Source: QVMG01 sp032073245 (GTDB lineage Bacteria; Bacteroidota; Bacteroidia; Bacteroidales; Tannerellaceae). From it: 64,000 nucleotides of DNA. The notes below the pieces were generated by a model. It had not been told where the DNA came from. It made no database searches and was given only the letters and a program-made list of their open reading frames with translations. Position numbers and translations under genes: made by a program. The DNA is taken from the NCBI GenBank assembly GCA_032073245.1, contig DAMANX010000011.1, forward strand, positions 1 through 64,000, in the 5' to 3' direction. This document shows, piece by piece, positions 53,886 through 63,228 of this stretch. Position 1 is the first letter of the stretch. The number at the start of each line of letters is the position of its first letter.

Positions 53886-54566
53886 TTAAGCAAGAGAGAA
53901 GATGATTAAGAATGATAGAAATATAAGGGCTATAGAACCAACAAAAACATATAACGCAGCCATAGTCCATTTCTTTTGAGTGCTCAGAAAATGATCAAAG
54001 CTATTCCATTGTTTAGCATTCCATGCCCATTCATTTCCTTTAACACCTAAAATGATATTTATAATAAGAGCAGCTACCCAACCAATATATGGGATAATTA
54101 CTATTAAAGGCCAATATATTCCATTACATACAGCCCAAAGCCACCCGAAGAAGAAGGCCCCCCAATTCCATTTATTTAATTCTGTATTTCTGTTCCTTTC
54201 TATAGGTAAAGGTTCATTTGCCTCAATTCTATAATTATCAATAGGAGAATTATGGGATTGGGGTGAGGGACTATGATTCATTTTAACTGTCTCTCTATAA
54301 GAGCAACTCGAAAGATGAGGGTTAATATCACTCCATAGTAAACAATAATGCTTACCCAGATAGATGGTATCACCGGTTCGTATCTCTTTTCTACCATAGT
54401 TTAGAGGAGAACCGTTAATAAAAGATCCATTAGTGCTATTGTCTTCAAAGAATATTCTGCCATTCTCAAAATATATTACAGCATGATTTCTGCTGACCCC
54501 TTCATAACTATCATTTATCCGGATATCACATGTTGAGTCACGCCCTATAGTAATTTTGCTTTTCAT
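53886..54566 (-). CDS. FHA domain plus DUF2628-like membrane protein
   Basis: A 226-residue protein. The FHA domain (about 1-80) has the phosphothreonine-binding signature: IGRDSTCDIRI, SRNHA and NSTNGSFING. The C-terminal ~100 residues are a DUF2628-like segment (NWGAFFFGWLWAVCNGIYWP) with two or three membrane helices. It should bind phosphorylated partners at the inner membrane. It follows the PP2C gene by 11 nt. Confidence 0.82.
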   Translation of the reverse strand: MKSKITIGRDSTCDIRINDSYEGVSRNHAVIYFENGRIFFEDNSTNGSFINGSPLNYGRKEIRTGDTIYLGKHYCLLWSDINPHLSSCSYRETVKMNHSPSPQSHNSPIDNYRIEANEPLPIERNRNTELNKWNWGAFFFGWLWAVCNGIYWPLIVIIPYIGWVAALIINIILGVKGNEWAWNAKQWNSFDHFLSTQKKWTMAALYVFVGSIALIFLSFLIIFSLA

Positions 54567-54577
54567 AACACAATCTA

Positions 54578-55993
54578 CTATTTCTTTATTATTAATTTTT
54601 GGCCTTCTCTTATTTTATCCTTTTTTTCAATAGGGATATCATTCCATTTCAATATGGAATCAACAAGAACTTTATATTCCCTAGCAATGGAAGCAATTCC
54701 CTCACCTTTTTTTACAATATGTTCAATAACTTCTTTTTCTGGGGTTATTTTCACCTCAGTTTCAGTCAATATAATTTCGTTTTTTTCGTCTTGCTGAGAG
54801 GGGGTAATAGGAGTTAATTCATTATCATCTTCGATCTCCAATAAGATAGGCTCTTCTTCTTTTATTGGTTTAGGAGATTCTTCTTTTTTCTTTGGAGTTA
54901 CTGTTTTTACAGGTTTTATTTCTTCCTCGACAGGTTGATCTGTTGGAACCAGAGAAACAGGAACAATAACCGGGGCTTCCATATGTGTCGTATCCGTCGG
55001 GTTTTCAATCTTATTGTTTTTCTTGTGATATCCAAGATACCACCCGAAATAAAGGGCACATATTAATAGGAATAAAAGCGACAGAGCAATTTTTATCAGA
55101 TTACGTGGTTTAATCTTTATACTATTAGACGATTTTATCTTATTCTCAGAAGCAATAAATGTTTCGCTGCCAGAAACTAATTTGAATAATGCTACTGTAA
55201 TATTATCAACTCCTCCTGCATTTAATGCTCCTTCTATTAAAGCATTTTTGCATCTTCCCATATCCTCGGGCTCTTTTGATAATATTTGTTGCATTTCTCT
55301 ATCCCTTAACATTCCTGATAAACCATCGCTGCAAAGTAGAATAATTTCATCATTAAACAAATCATGTTCCATGAAATCGGAAACTGCGATTTTAGAAGAA
55401 TCTCCAAGACTTCGGGTTACGATGTTATTATCCGGATGATCAAATGCATATTGGGATTCTAATTTTCCACTATCTACTAATTCCTGAACGAATGAATGAT
55501 CTTTAGATAATTGTATTAAGCCACCAGTCGGATGAAAAGAATAAGCACGGCTATCTCCACACCATGCTATGTAAGCTTTTCTTTTCAATATCCATGCCAT
55601 AATAAGTGTTGTTCCCATCCCCCGGGCATCCGGATTATTTTTTCCATAGTTTTTTATATTCATATCGGCCAAAGAAATAGCATTCTTCATATATTTCTCT
55701 ATAGACACTGAATCTTTGAGAATCTCTTTGGTCAAATTATCTGGTGAAAATAATTGTTGGATAGTTTCTATAGCAATTCCAGATGCGATTTCACCTGCAT
55801 TCATACCACCCATCCCATCAGCTACCACTAACAAGCACCCTTTTTCCCCTAAAGAAATAATATCATTGGCATCTTGAGGAACATACCACTCCATACGACT
55901 AAGGTCTGCATTCACAACGAAGTTATCTTCATTATTCGTTCGTTGTAAGCCAACATCTGTTCCTGCCGTTAGATTTATTTGGATTGTGTTCAT
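54578..55993 (-). CDS. PP2C phosphatase, single-pass, with extracytoplasmic LysM
   Basis: A 471-residue protein. The PP2C domain is at about 8-275, with metal ligands in VADGMGGMNAGE (D59), CSDGLSGM (D223) and GGVDNITVALF (D263). All are intact, so it should be active. A single membrane helix at 299-321 is followed by a Pro/Glu-rich linker and a C-terminal LysM domain (about 425-470). The phosphatase is thus cytoplasmic and the LysM periplasmic, where it could bind peptidoglycan. The start is 2 nt after the preceding gene's stop. It is the natural counter-enzyme to the two kinases. Confidence 0.9.
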   Translation of the reverse strand: MNTIQINLTAGTDVGLQRTNNEDNFVVNADLSRMEWYVPQDANDIISLGEKGCLLVVADGMGGMNAGEIASGIAIETIQQLFSPDNLTKEILKDSVSIEKYMKNAISLADMNIKNYGKNNPDARGMGTTLIMAWILKRKAYIAWCGDSRAYSFHPTGGLIQLSKDHSFVQELVDSGKLESQYAFDHPDNNIVTRSLGDSSKIAVSDFMEHDLFNDEIILLCSDGLSGMLRDREMQQILSKEPEDMGRCKNALIEGALNAGGVDNITVALFKLVSGSETFIASENKIKSSNSIKIKPRNLIKIALSLLFLLICALYFGWYLGYHKKNNKIENPTDTTHMEAPVIVPVSLVPTDQPVEEEIKPVKTVTPKKKEESPKPIKEEEPILLEIEDDNELTPITPSQQDEKNEIILTETEVKITPEKEVIEHIVKKGEGIASIAREYKVLVDSILKWNDIPIEKKDKIREGQKLIIKK

Positions 55994-55995
55994 GT

Positions 55996-56823
55996 TTAAT
56001 TTGTTGATCGTTTGTTACCATTGATGGATACGGGGGTTAGTGATTCAGATTTTTCATCATGAATATAAGTATCATGAACCCCAATAGTTACAATATTCCA
56101 TTTATTATCTATTTGTTGAAGTATTCCTACCAGACTAAAAGTCACTTGTCCTATTTTAGTAAATAGAGGAAATACATAAAATCCTCCTATGATAATCCTA
56201 TTTGTATTTGAATTCTTAATCTCATAAAAACAAGATTCTTTTTTTATATCAATATCAGTACGATAAATTTCTAATTGCAAATGTGCAGAATCCGACTTAT
56301 GAAGCTCCTCTTCTGCAGTAACCCAAATTAGCCATCCTTCTTTATGTCCTGTTGTAGTATCTTTTTGCATACCTATATCTCCATCTGATCCAGGCCACAT
56401 ATAAAGGAAATCTTCCGTTATTGGAAGATAGGAATCTGCATCAAAAGGACTTGGTTTAAAAAAATGATTATCAATATTTCTATAGGAAGTGCCTGATATT
56501 TTAGGAGTATATTTGTTTTTATCCCTGTATTCCATGTAATTACTGTCGTAAAGCCAGGGCTTTACTATTTTTATATCGCCATAATAACCATCTTCAACTT
56601 TTAATAACATTGAATATGTTTTCCCGAAAAACTCTTTGTTATTACGTCCGTAAAGCTGCTTAGTTTCTGTATCTTGTAATTGATATTCCTGATTTACTAT
56701 CAGTATCCCATCTTTTATTGCATCTTCAATAAATTGTTGATTAGGAGACATTTCAAATGTCTGGGAAATAGCAGGATAAGAACCAGACAATATAAGCAAT
56801 AATGCGATTATTATTTTTTTCAT
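55996..56823 (-). CDS. Exported protein of unknown function in the kinase operon
   Basis: A 275-residue protein with a signal peptide (about 1-20, ends AISQ). The mature part is beta-rich with many Tyr/Asp/Asn residues. No domain is recognised and no motif suggests catalysis. It lies 8 nt after the FHA-protease gene and 2 nt before PP2C, so it very likely works with them, perhaps as the ligand or substrate of the protease. Confidence 0.7.
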   Translation of the reverse strand: MKKIIIALLLILSGSYPAISQTFEMSPNQQFIEDAIKDGILIVNQEYQLQDTETKQLYGRNNKEFFGKTYSMLLKVEDGYYGDIKIVKPWLYDSNYMEYRDKNKYTPKISGTSYRNIDNHFFKPSPFDADSYLPITEDFLYMWPGSDGDIGMQKDTTTGHKEGWLIWVTAEEELHKSDSAHLQLEIYRTDIDIKKESCFYEIKNSNTNRIIIGGFYVFPLFTKIGQVTFSLVGILQQIDNKWNIVTIGVHDTYIHDEKSESLTPVSINGNKRSTN

Positions 56824-56831
56824 AACTATTA

Positions 56832-58364
56832 TTATTTTATTGCGGACATAGGTATAATAAAACCAACAGTTCTACCTAAACCAGCAGATACAATACCAAT
56901 AACTTGTAATTTTCCTGATGATGCATAGAATACAGGTCCACCGGAATTCCCTTGTTCATAATTTGTCTCGGTAGTAAGAATTACGCCATTATCAAGTCCA
57001 TCAAATGCCACAACACCGCTTCCACTTAATGGCTGAATATTCTGAGTCACGTACCCTCTAGGATATCCGAGTACGGTTAATTTTGTACCTCGTTTTAGAG
57101 ATGATGATTGACTTATATCACATTTTAACCCCTTACTTTCTTTAGTCGGGATGTATGCCCAATCTGTATAGTCTAGTGGAGCCAAATGAAGCCTATCCCC
57201 TGTCTTTTCCATTAGTATAATTTTATCATTGGTACGATTACAAACAAAATCTTCATTCGTAAAAGTAACAGCCCTACCATTACATGTATATGCTCCAAAA
57301 TGTACAAGTACCTTTCCTCCATTATTGGCAATTATATTTAGATTTAATCCTATTGGATCATTTGATTCATATTTCTTAGCTTTTTCATTCCATACAATTT
57401 GAATATTTTGCCAACCCTCAATTACATGCCGAGCAGTAATAAATCGACCATCTTCCAGCATAAATCCGGTTCCGGACCAACCATATTCTGATCCTTTCAT
57501 CTCTTTTTGAGAACCATCCGGAAATATTAAATCTATTTTTTCAACACGTATGTAAAATACATGTTCTAAACAGGCTTCAATAGCTTTATCATCTACCTCT
57601 CCGGAAACATTCATTCTTATATTGTTCATTTCCGTCTGTAAATTATTTATCTGTTTTTTTAATAGATTATTTTTTTGTTCTGCAAGTTTTAGTATGCTAT
57701 CTGTTAATGCATTATCCTCATGCATTCTTCCTATTTCTTCTTTATATTCATCCTCAATTCTTTGTCTTTCAGCCTTTGCTATCAGTTCCTTCTCAGTCCA
57801 TTTTCTATGTTCTAAAATATTCCATGTTACTAAACCCCCAATGGCTAAAATGAGAATAACACTCAATATGGTTATTGCCTTTTTATACGGCTTAAGTGCC
57901 TGTTGCCTGAAAAGACTAAATCTTTCTGTGAAGTTAATACTGGAAACTAAGCTCTGCTTTCCTTGAGGAATTATAAACCCTAATTTAGGACCATTTACGG
58001 ATAACTGTATTTCATCTCCACTTTGCAGATACCATTCTTTTTGTATCGGGCGTCCATTGAGAAAGGTTGTATTCGTGTTAGATAGCTGTACTAGTTTATA
58101 GTTTTCCCCATCTTTGACAATCGCTGCATGCCGGCGGCTGACAGTGCCAAATGTTTCATCAAAACGAATCTGGCAATAAGGATCACGGCCCAATTCAATT
58201 TGATCGACAATGATTTTTTGTGATTCACCTGCTTTATGATATTTGGTGGTTACTTTATGTTCCAGAATAAAGTATTTTTTACCTGCAGCATTAAATAACG
58301 AACCCATTCCAGCTCCAACAGAGCCCGAAAAAGAACGTTTATATTTTTCAGTTACATGTGCCAT
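56832..58364 (-). CDS. FHA domain, membrane helix, coiled coil and trypsin-like protease
   Basis: A 510-residue protein. FHA domain about 52-125 (IELGRDPYCQI, SRRHA, NTNTTFLNGR). One membrane helix at about 162-184. Coiled coil at about 190-255. Serine protease domain at about 265-510: His in TARHVIEG (H313), probable Asp in DYTDWAYIP (D401), Ser in GNSGGPVFY (S474). The layout puts the FHA inside and the protease outside, so phospho-recognition may switch an extracytoplasmic protease. There is no PDZ domain, unlike HtrA/DegP. Confidence 0.85.
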   Translation of the reverse strand: MAHVTEKYKRSFSGSVGAGMGSLFNAAGKKYFILEHKVTTKYHKAGESQKIIVDQIELGRDPYCQIRFDETFGTVSRRHAAIVKDGENYKLVQLSNTNTTFLNGRPIQKEWYLQSGDEIQLSVNGPKLGFIIPQGKQSLVSSINFTERFSLFRQQALKPYKKAITILSVILILAIGGLVTWNILEHRKWTEKELIAKAERQRIEDEYKEEIGRMHEDNALTDSILKLAEQKNNLLKKQINNLQTEMNNIRMNVSGEVDDKAIEACLEHVFYIRVEKIDLIFPDGSQKEMKGSEYGWSGTGFMLEDGRFITARHVIEGWQNIQIVWNEKAKKYESNDPIGLNLNIIANNGGKVLVHFGAYTCNGRAVTFTNEDFVCNRTNDKIILMEKTGDRLHLAPLDYTDWAYIPTKESKGLKCDISQSSSLKRGTKLTVLGYPRGYVTQNIQPLSGSGVVAFDGLDNGVILTTETNYEQGNSGGPVFYASSGKLQVIGIVSAGLGRTVGFIIPMSAIK

Positions 58365-58375
58365 ATTATTTTTGT

Positions 58376-59650
58376 TTAATATCCCTCAACTCTTAATTTC
58401 ACATCTCCAATAGAAATAATATCTCCTACTCTGAATTCATGACCTTGTGGCGTTATTTGTGTCGAATTTATATAGGTACCATTCATCGATTCGTACCAAC
58501 CCCGATCATTTATTCTCCATTGCCCATCGCGTATATACCAATGTTTACCATCACTGTCTGCCTCGATAGTACAGTGCCAACGGGAGATATAAGCGCTTTG
58601 TGCTTCTCTTATGGAGATAATATTGTTCTCTTCTCTTCCCATAGTAAGAATCCTTTTTCCCTGTTGAACGAGATTTGACAAATGATATATTCTGCCGAAT
58701 TCTTCTCCCTGCATAACTTTTAATACAATTCCTTTTATATTGGAAGGATTTTGTAATTCGACCGACTCATGGTAGGCTGAGGATTGAGGCAATAGCCGAA
58801 GTACCTCTGTCGCCGACTGAATCCGATGTTTAAAATCGGGAATCAGACATGCTTCAACAATAGTTTCCCAAACTTTACTGTCAGGCAAACGGCGTAAAAG
58901 ATTTTTATTCCAGCTTTCCTCTCTTGCATTTTTTTGATAGATCACAAGATCATTATGGCTACTTAAAGATCCAAAAGGTAATTCGCTGGTAAGCAATTGA
59001 TAAAGCATCACTCCAAATGAAAAGATATCCGTAGTTGGGAGTACTGTAGCTTCCCCACGTGTTCTGTTAACTTGCTCCGGAGGCATATAAGCATAAGTCC
59101 CAAATATTTGTTGTGGCTTTCCAAATATATTTCTTTCCGTCATTCGTTTGGTACGATCTCCGGATATACCAAAATCAGTTAATGCTGCCAAACCATTTTT
59201 CTTAAATAGAACATTTTCTGGTTTTAAATCCCTATGTACTTTTCCGCAAGCATGTAAATCTCTTAATCCTAACAGAATTTCTTTACTGATACGAGGCATT
59301 TGAGGATGCGAAGAATCGATAAATTGCCCTAAATCCCCTCCGGGACAATATTCCATTAAAATATATGGATTACCTTCCACTTGTCCGTAAGACAGGGAAT
59401 GAACAAGATAATCACTATCGATTTTACCTGTTTGGAATTCCATATCAAAACGTTGCACAAGTGAGTATCGGATCTCAGCCGGAACTTCCCAAAGCTTTAA
59501 TAACTTTAAAGCATAGACCCTTCCTTCTGAATCGGTAACCCGGTATACTTTTCCAAAAGAACCTTCTCCAAGTATCTTATCTACATGATACCTGTTATCG
59601 ATATATTCACCTTTGTGAAATTCACATCTATTTACCAGTTCTTCAGGCAT
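58376..59650 (-). CDS. Soluble Hanks-type Ser/Thr kinase with C-terminal FHA
   Basis: A 424-residue protein. Kinase domain about 18-290: glycine loop LGEGSFGKV (27-35), ATP-binding K49, HRDLKPEN (H139, D141), DFG (159-161) and PPEQ (190-193), all intact. A C-terminal FHA domain at about 335-424 has SRWHCTIE and GTYINSTQI. No membrane helix, so cytoplasmic. It lies 10 nt after the zinc-ribbon/FHA gene and 11 nt before the FHA-protease gene. The attached FHA could target it to other phosphoproteins of this operon, including its autophosphorylated self. Confidence 0.92.
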   Translation of the reverse strand: MPEELVNRCEFHKGEYIDNRYHVDKILGEGSFGKVYRVTDSEGRVYALKLLKLWEVPAEIRYSLVQRFDMEFQTGKIDSDYLVHSLSYGQVEGNPYILMEYCPGGDLGQFIDSSHPQMPRISKEILLGLRDLHACGKVHRDLKPENVLFKKNGLAALTDFGISGDRTKRMTERNIFGKPQQIFGTYAYMPPEQVNRTRGEATVLPTTDIFSFGVMLYQLLTSELPFGSLSSHNDLVIYQKNAREESWNKNLLRRLPDSKVWETIVEACLIPDFKHRIQSATEVLRLLPQSSAYHESVELQNPSNIKGIVLKVMQGEEFGRIYHLSNLVQQGKRILTMGREENNIISIREAQSAYISRWHCTIEADSDGKHWYIRDGQWRINDRGWYESMNGTYINSTQITPQGHEFRVGDIISIGDVKLRVEGY

Positions 59651-59660
59651 GTTCGGTTAC

Positions 59661-60407
59661 TTAATAATCAAACTCAAATTGCCGGTCTCCTAATAATATG
59701 ATATCTCCCGGATTTATTTCTACTTTCTCAGCAGCTTGTATATAAGTTGTCTTTAATTCACTACGATCTTGTATATACCATCTCTTATTCTCATAAACAA
59801 GAATAGCTTGTTCCTTAGAGGTAATAGTTATATTTTCCGGATCGGTATTCTCCCTGTTTAATATAATCTCATCACCTGAAAATGACAGTGTTGTTTGTGC
59901 AATATGTTCCTTTTCTTCCGGTATTAATGTAAGTGTACAATGTGACCGTTTACCAGGTCTTATCGTTTGTCGTCCGATTTGATTTTTCTTAGATCCACTT
60001 TGCGATGCTTGGTTTTCTTGTTGCGGTTTACCACAACTTGGGCAAAATGCAAATCCCGGGTTAAGAGATGTTTTACAGTGAGAGCAGATTAATTCAGATT
60101 CTCGGGTTGTTCTCCTATTCTCTTGTTGAGACCTATTTGCTCCTTTTCCACAATTAGGGCAATTATTCATACCCGGCATAACAGGATATCCGCAATAATT
60201 GCAATTTTGCATATCCGATCCGGATTGCTGCTGATCTTGTTGAGGAAATACCAGATTCTCATTCACAGTCTTTTTAGGGTCAAATCCTCTACCTTGGCCA
60301 CTATCATAGGGTCTGTTATAACCTGATTCTTCCATTAAAGGCTGATTACATTTACAGCATTTCGAAGTACCGGCAGGATTATCCCACCCACAATTTGTGC
60401 ATCTCAT
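59661..60407 (-). CDS. Three zinc ribbons plus FHA-like domain
   Basis: A 248-residue soluble protein. Three CxxC...CxxC zinc ribbons: CTNCGWDN...CCKC, CNYCGYPV...CPNC and CSHCKTSL...CPSC. Each has four Cys. The C-terminal ~90 residues look like a degenerate FHA domain (ITSKEQAILVYENKRWYIQD, INPGDIILLGDRQFEF), without the classic GR and SxxH residues, so phosphothreonine binding is doubtful. It probably acts as an adaptor between kinase partners. Confidence 0.78.
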   Translation of the reverse strand: MRCTNCGWDNPAGTSKCCKCNQPLMEESGYNRPYDSGQGRGFDPKKTVNENLVFPQQDQQQSGSDMQNCNYCGYPVMPGMNNCPNCGKGANRSQQENRRTTRESELICSHCKTSLNPGFAFCPSCGKPQQENQASQSGSKKNQIGRQTIRPGKRSHCTLTLIPEEKEHIAQTTLSFSGDEIILNRENTDPENITITSKEQAILVYENKRWYIQDRSELKTTYIQAAEKVEINPGDIILLGDRQFEFDY

Positions 60408-60439
60408 ATAGGTTGTATTTAGGTATTATCATTAAAACA

Positions 60440-61480
60440 CTATTTCTTAAATATATCAAGAAGCTTTTTCTTGTCCGTTCCCAGGCCGGCAGATTGATAT
60501 ATGTTTATCATTAATTTCTGTTTGCCGGCTCTTACTTGGATATTATGATTACGGGCTTTATCTGCTTTATTTTCGTCACATTCTATTCGAATAGTATAAT
60601 CATTTGTTTTTTTTACTGAACACCAGGAAGGGATGGAGTGAATACTCCACTCTTCATTGCAGTATACTTCCGTTTCACTTTTTCCTCCACTATTAGGAAA
60701 TTTGAATTCTTTCACCAATGCATCTAAGGTATCTTCACCTGCATTTTGGAATACATCAATGGCTAAAGCCTTACTACCTGAATTAATTAGAATCTTTCCA
60801 GTTCTCTCTTTATCTGTATTGTTTGGCTTGGCATTAGCAACTAAACTGTTGTTGTTTTTCGATACTTCACACCAAAACGGCGGACTTGAGAAATTCCAAT
60901 CAGAATTGGTTTCAACCGTAAGACTACCCTCATTGCCCCTTGATGAAAATACCAGGATATCAGAAGATAACTTTAAAAACTCTTCCGCAGCATTCTGTAT
61001 AACCTGAATTGTTCTGGCTTCTTTCCCGCTTTTAATATTTATATGGGTTATCCGGGGTTGAGATTTGTCATTTATTTTATCACATACAACAGTAAGGGTA
61101 TTATTACTTTTCGTAACATTACACCATTCGGCATCATTCTCAAAGACCCAATTTCCACCACCTGAAACTATAATCTTATCACTTCCTCCATCGGCAGGAA
61201 AATCGATTGTTTTTTTATTAACTTCCAGTGGTTTGACGATTTTAGCTTGAGCAATCTTTTGTATTTCTCTTTCACAGAGTGTAATTTGTGTATTACAATC
61301 GGCTTCAAGATTTTTATCGCAGATCTTTGCCGCTTTGAATTTATTAATTGCTGATTCGAATTCTTTTTTTTGTATAAACTCTATTCCTTCGCTGTACGTT
61401 TTCTTACAATCTTGGGATGCAGCATAGATGGGAATAATTAGAAATCCAAAGATGAGTATATTTTTAAAGATGATTTTCAT
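60440..61480 (-). CDS. Exported protein with TPR-like start and three BACON domains
   Basis: A 346-residue protein with signal peptide (ends YAASQ). Residues about 23-75 are Cys-containing helices of TPR type (EFIQKKEFESAINKFKAAK). Three BACON-like beta-sandwiches follow at about 90-165, 170-250 and 255-330, each with a Trp-Cys or FWC/SWC phrase (EWCNVTK, FWCEVSK, SWCSVKK) and ending IQVIQNA, IDVFQNA or INIYQSA. BACON domains are thought to bind glycans or glycoproteins, so this may be an extracytoplasmic sensor or adaptor for the kinases. Confidence 0.82.
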   Translation of the reverse strand: MKIIFKNILIFGFLIIPIYAASQDCKKTYSEGIEFIQKKEFESAINKFKAAKICDKNLEADCNTQITLCEREIQKIAQAKIVKPLEVNKKTIDFPADGGSDKIIVSGGGNWVFENDAEWCNVTKSNNTLTVVCDKINDKSQPRITHINIKSGKEARTIQVIQNAAEEFLKLSSDILVFSSRGNEGSLTVETNSDWNFSSPPFWCEVSKNNNSLVANAKPNNTDKERTGKILINSGSKALAIDVFQNAGEDTLDALVKEFKFPNSGGKSETEVYCNEEWSIHSIPSWCSVKKTNDYTIRIECDENKADKARNHNIQVRAGKQKLMINIYQSAGLGTDKKKLLDIFKK

Positions 61481-61508
61481 AACGTTTTAATAATTATTTT
61501 TTTTAATA

Positions 61509-62804
61509 TTATTGATTGTCACTGATGACTTCTTTGAGAGCCTCTGCTCTTTTTGTAAAAGCGGCTGCTATTTCATATTCTCCTAATTCTTCTAATTCAG
61601 GAACCTTTTTATCTATGAATAATTTATAAGTTTCAGATAGAACCTGCCGGACTTCCATTACTTTTTGTTGGGGATTCATCGAAACATGGGATATACTGAT
61701 TTCATCTTCAAAAGGTAAAGCCTTCTGATACTCTTTTAATGCTTCGATATATATTAATTCAAAATTCTCTTTTGATTCATTTTCAGCTTGTTTTGCTACT
61801 GAAACCAAACTATCTCCCTGGTGTATATAAGCAGTATAATTATCATATATTATACTTTTATCAAGATTATCTTTTGGAGATAAGAAGATAATGGATAAAG
61901 TAATAACACAAATTATAACTGCTACTCCCACAATACCTCCCACTCTTTTTTTGTTTAACTTTTTGGGGGTTACATTTTTCTCTATTTTTATCGGCTTACC
62001 TTCTAATGCCAATTGAGCATATTTATTGATTTGCCGTGCAGTAGGACGTGCCCAGGGTTCAGCAGATAGACACTGATAGATTAAATCTTTTAATACTTTT
62101 GAATAATCTTCATTGATTTGTGGTATATCAGCCCCATTCTTTTGTAATAATCCGCCATGTTCGCCAAATGGCATTTCTCCTGTTAATATTTCATACATCG
62201 TAACCCCCAGTGAATAGATATCACTGGCCATAATAGGTGTAGGATTTTCACTGAATCTTTCAGGAGCCATATAAGCCAGAGTTCCTCCCGAAGTAGAAGC
62301 TATAATGCTTTTGCGTAAAGTACTACGGATACGGGTACTGATCCCAAAATCTGTAATCATAAAACGTCCGCTACCACTTATCAGAACATTGTCAGGTTTT
62401 ATATCCTGATGTATAACAGGAGGTGACATTGAGTGTAAAAAGTCTAATCCGCAACTGACGTCCCTAAGAAAGGTCCATGCATCCTTTTCTGTTACATTTT
62501 TGATAAGCCGTGAGGTAGAACCGCTTTCACAATAAGGTAGCACTAAGAAGGGCATTCTTTCAAAACAGTCATAATGAGTCGGTTTCAAAAGGTTGCTATG
62601 ATTAAAATCGAATACTAAAGAAAACTCCTGAGTAAACAACGTGATCCCTTCGTTATCTAATCCTGTTCCCGGAGCATATATTTTTAATGCAACCTGTATG
62701 GATGTCATATTGTCTTTTGCCAGCCAAACTTCTGAGAATCCTCCTCTACCCAGAAGTCTTAATAATTCATATCGATTGGCTATTATAGTATTTTCTTTAA
62801 GCAT
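61509..62804 (-). CDS. Single-pass Ser/Thr protein kinase
   Basis: A 431-residue protein. Kinase domain 10-265: LGRGGFSEV (18-26), K41, HQDIKPDN with D134, DFG (152-154) and APE (180-182). The HRD Arg is replaced by Gln (HQD), which usually marks kinases not needing activation-loop phosphorylation. A membrane helix at about 289-309 leads to a helical extracytoplasmic tail of about 120 residues with no known domain. It is the first gene of the nine-gene operon. Confidence 0.92.
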   Translation of the reverse strand: MLKENTIIANRYELLRLLGRGGFSEVWLAKDNMTSIQVALKIYAPGTGLDNEGITLFTQEFSLVFDFNHSNLLKPTHYDCFERMPFLVLPYCESGSTSRLIKNVTEKDAWTFLRDVSCGLDFLHSMSPPVIHQDIKPDNVLISGSGRFMITDFGISTRIRSTLRKSIIASTSGGTLAYMAPERFSENPTPIMASDIYSLGVTMYEILTGEMPFGEHGGLLQKNGADIPQINEDYSKVLKDLIYQCLSAEPWARPTARQINKYAQLALEGKPIKIEKNVTPKKLNKKRVGGIVGVAVIICVITLSIIFLSPKDNLDKSIIYDNYTAYIHQGDSLVSVAKQAENESKENFELIYIEALKEYQKALPFEDEISISHVSMNPQQKVMEVRQVLSETYKLFIDKKVPELEELGEYEIAAAFTKRAEALKEVISDNQ

Positions 62805-63123
62805 TTCAGCATATATTAATATTTATGAATCCCTTTCTATTGCACGGGATTTTCATATATGCAGACTTCCTTACATATTTGAATAGTTTTCATAAATAGT
62901 ATACAAATTCATTTTATTTTTATCCCGTTACAGTCGTAAAAATATCAAATAAATAGGCCGTTGTAAAGAGGGTACTACTGCGGAAATGTATAGGTGGCAA
63001 AAATGTTGTCTATCCGTAGAAATTCGTAAGATAAATGAACGATATTTTCTGTCGAAAGCTATGATAGATGAATTAGGGTAAGAATGCTTGCATGTGTGGG
63101 TTAAATATGGAGTGTATTTTTAG

Positions 63124-63183
63124 TTACTTGCGCAATCAATTATAATTACTCGCGCGAGTAAATTGAACTACCCGCGCGGGTAA
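63124..63183. repeat. Array of three palindromes with 22-nt period
   Basis: Palindromes TTGCGCAA (63128-63135), TTACTCGCGCGAGTAA (63146-63161) and TACCCGCGCGGGTA (63169-63182) have centres at 63131.5, 63153.5 and 63175.5, exactly 22 nt apart. They are GC-rich in an AT-rich region. They lie upstream of the HU-like gene, as a protein-binding array would. Confidence 0.9.
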
Positions 63184-63228
63184 CTGTTTTTTCTCTTTAC
63201 GATTTATCTGCAAACCAGAAAATAGTTT

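Noticed and set aside
53878..53970. Longer N-terminus for the 14-residue-repeat protein
   Set aside because: It overlaps the FHA gene and lacks a signal peptide, while the shorter start has one.
53509..62804. Known antiphage or TerY-P system
   Set aside because: No vWA, nuclease, toxin or sensor effector domain is present, and no defence genes are nearby. Membrane topology points to the envelope.
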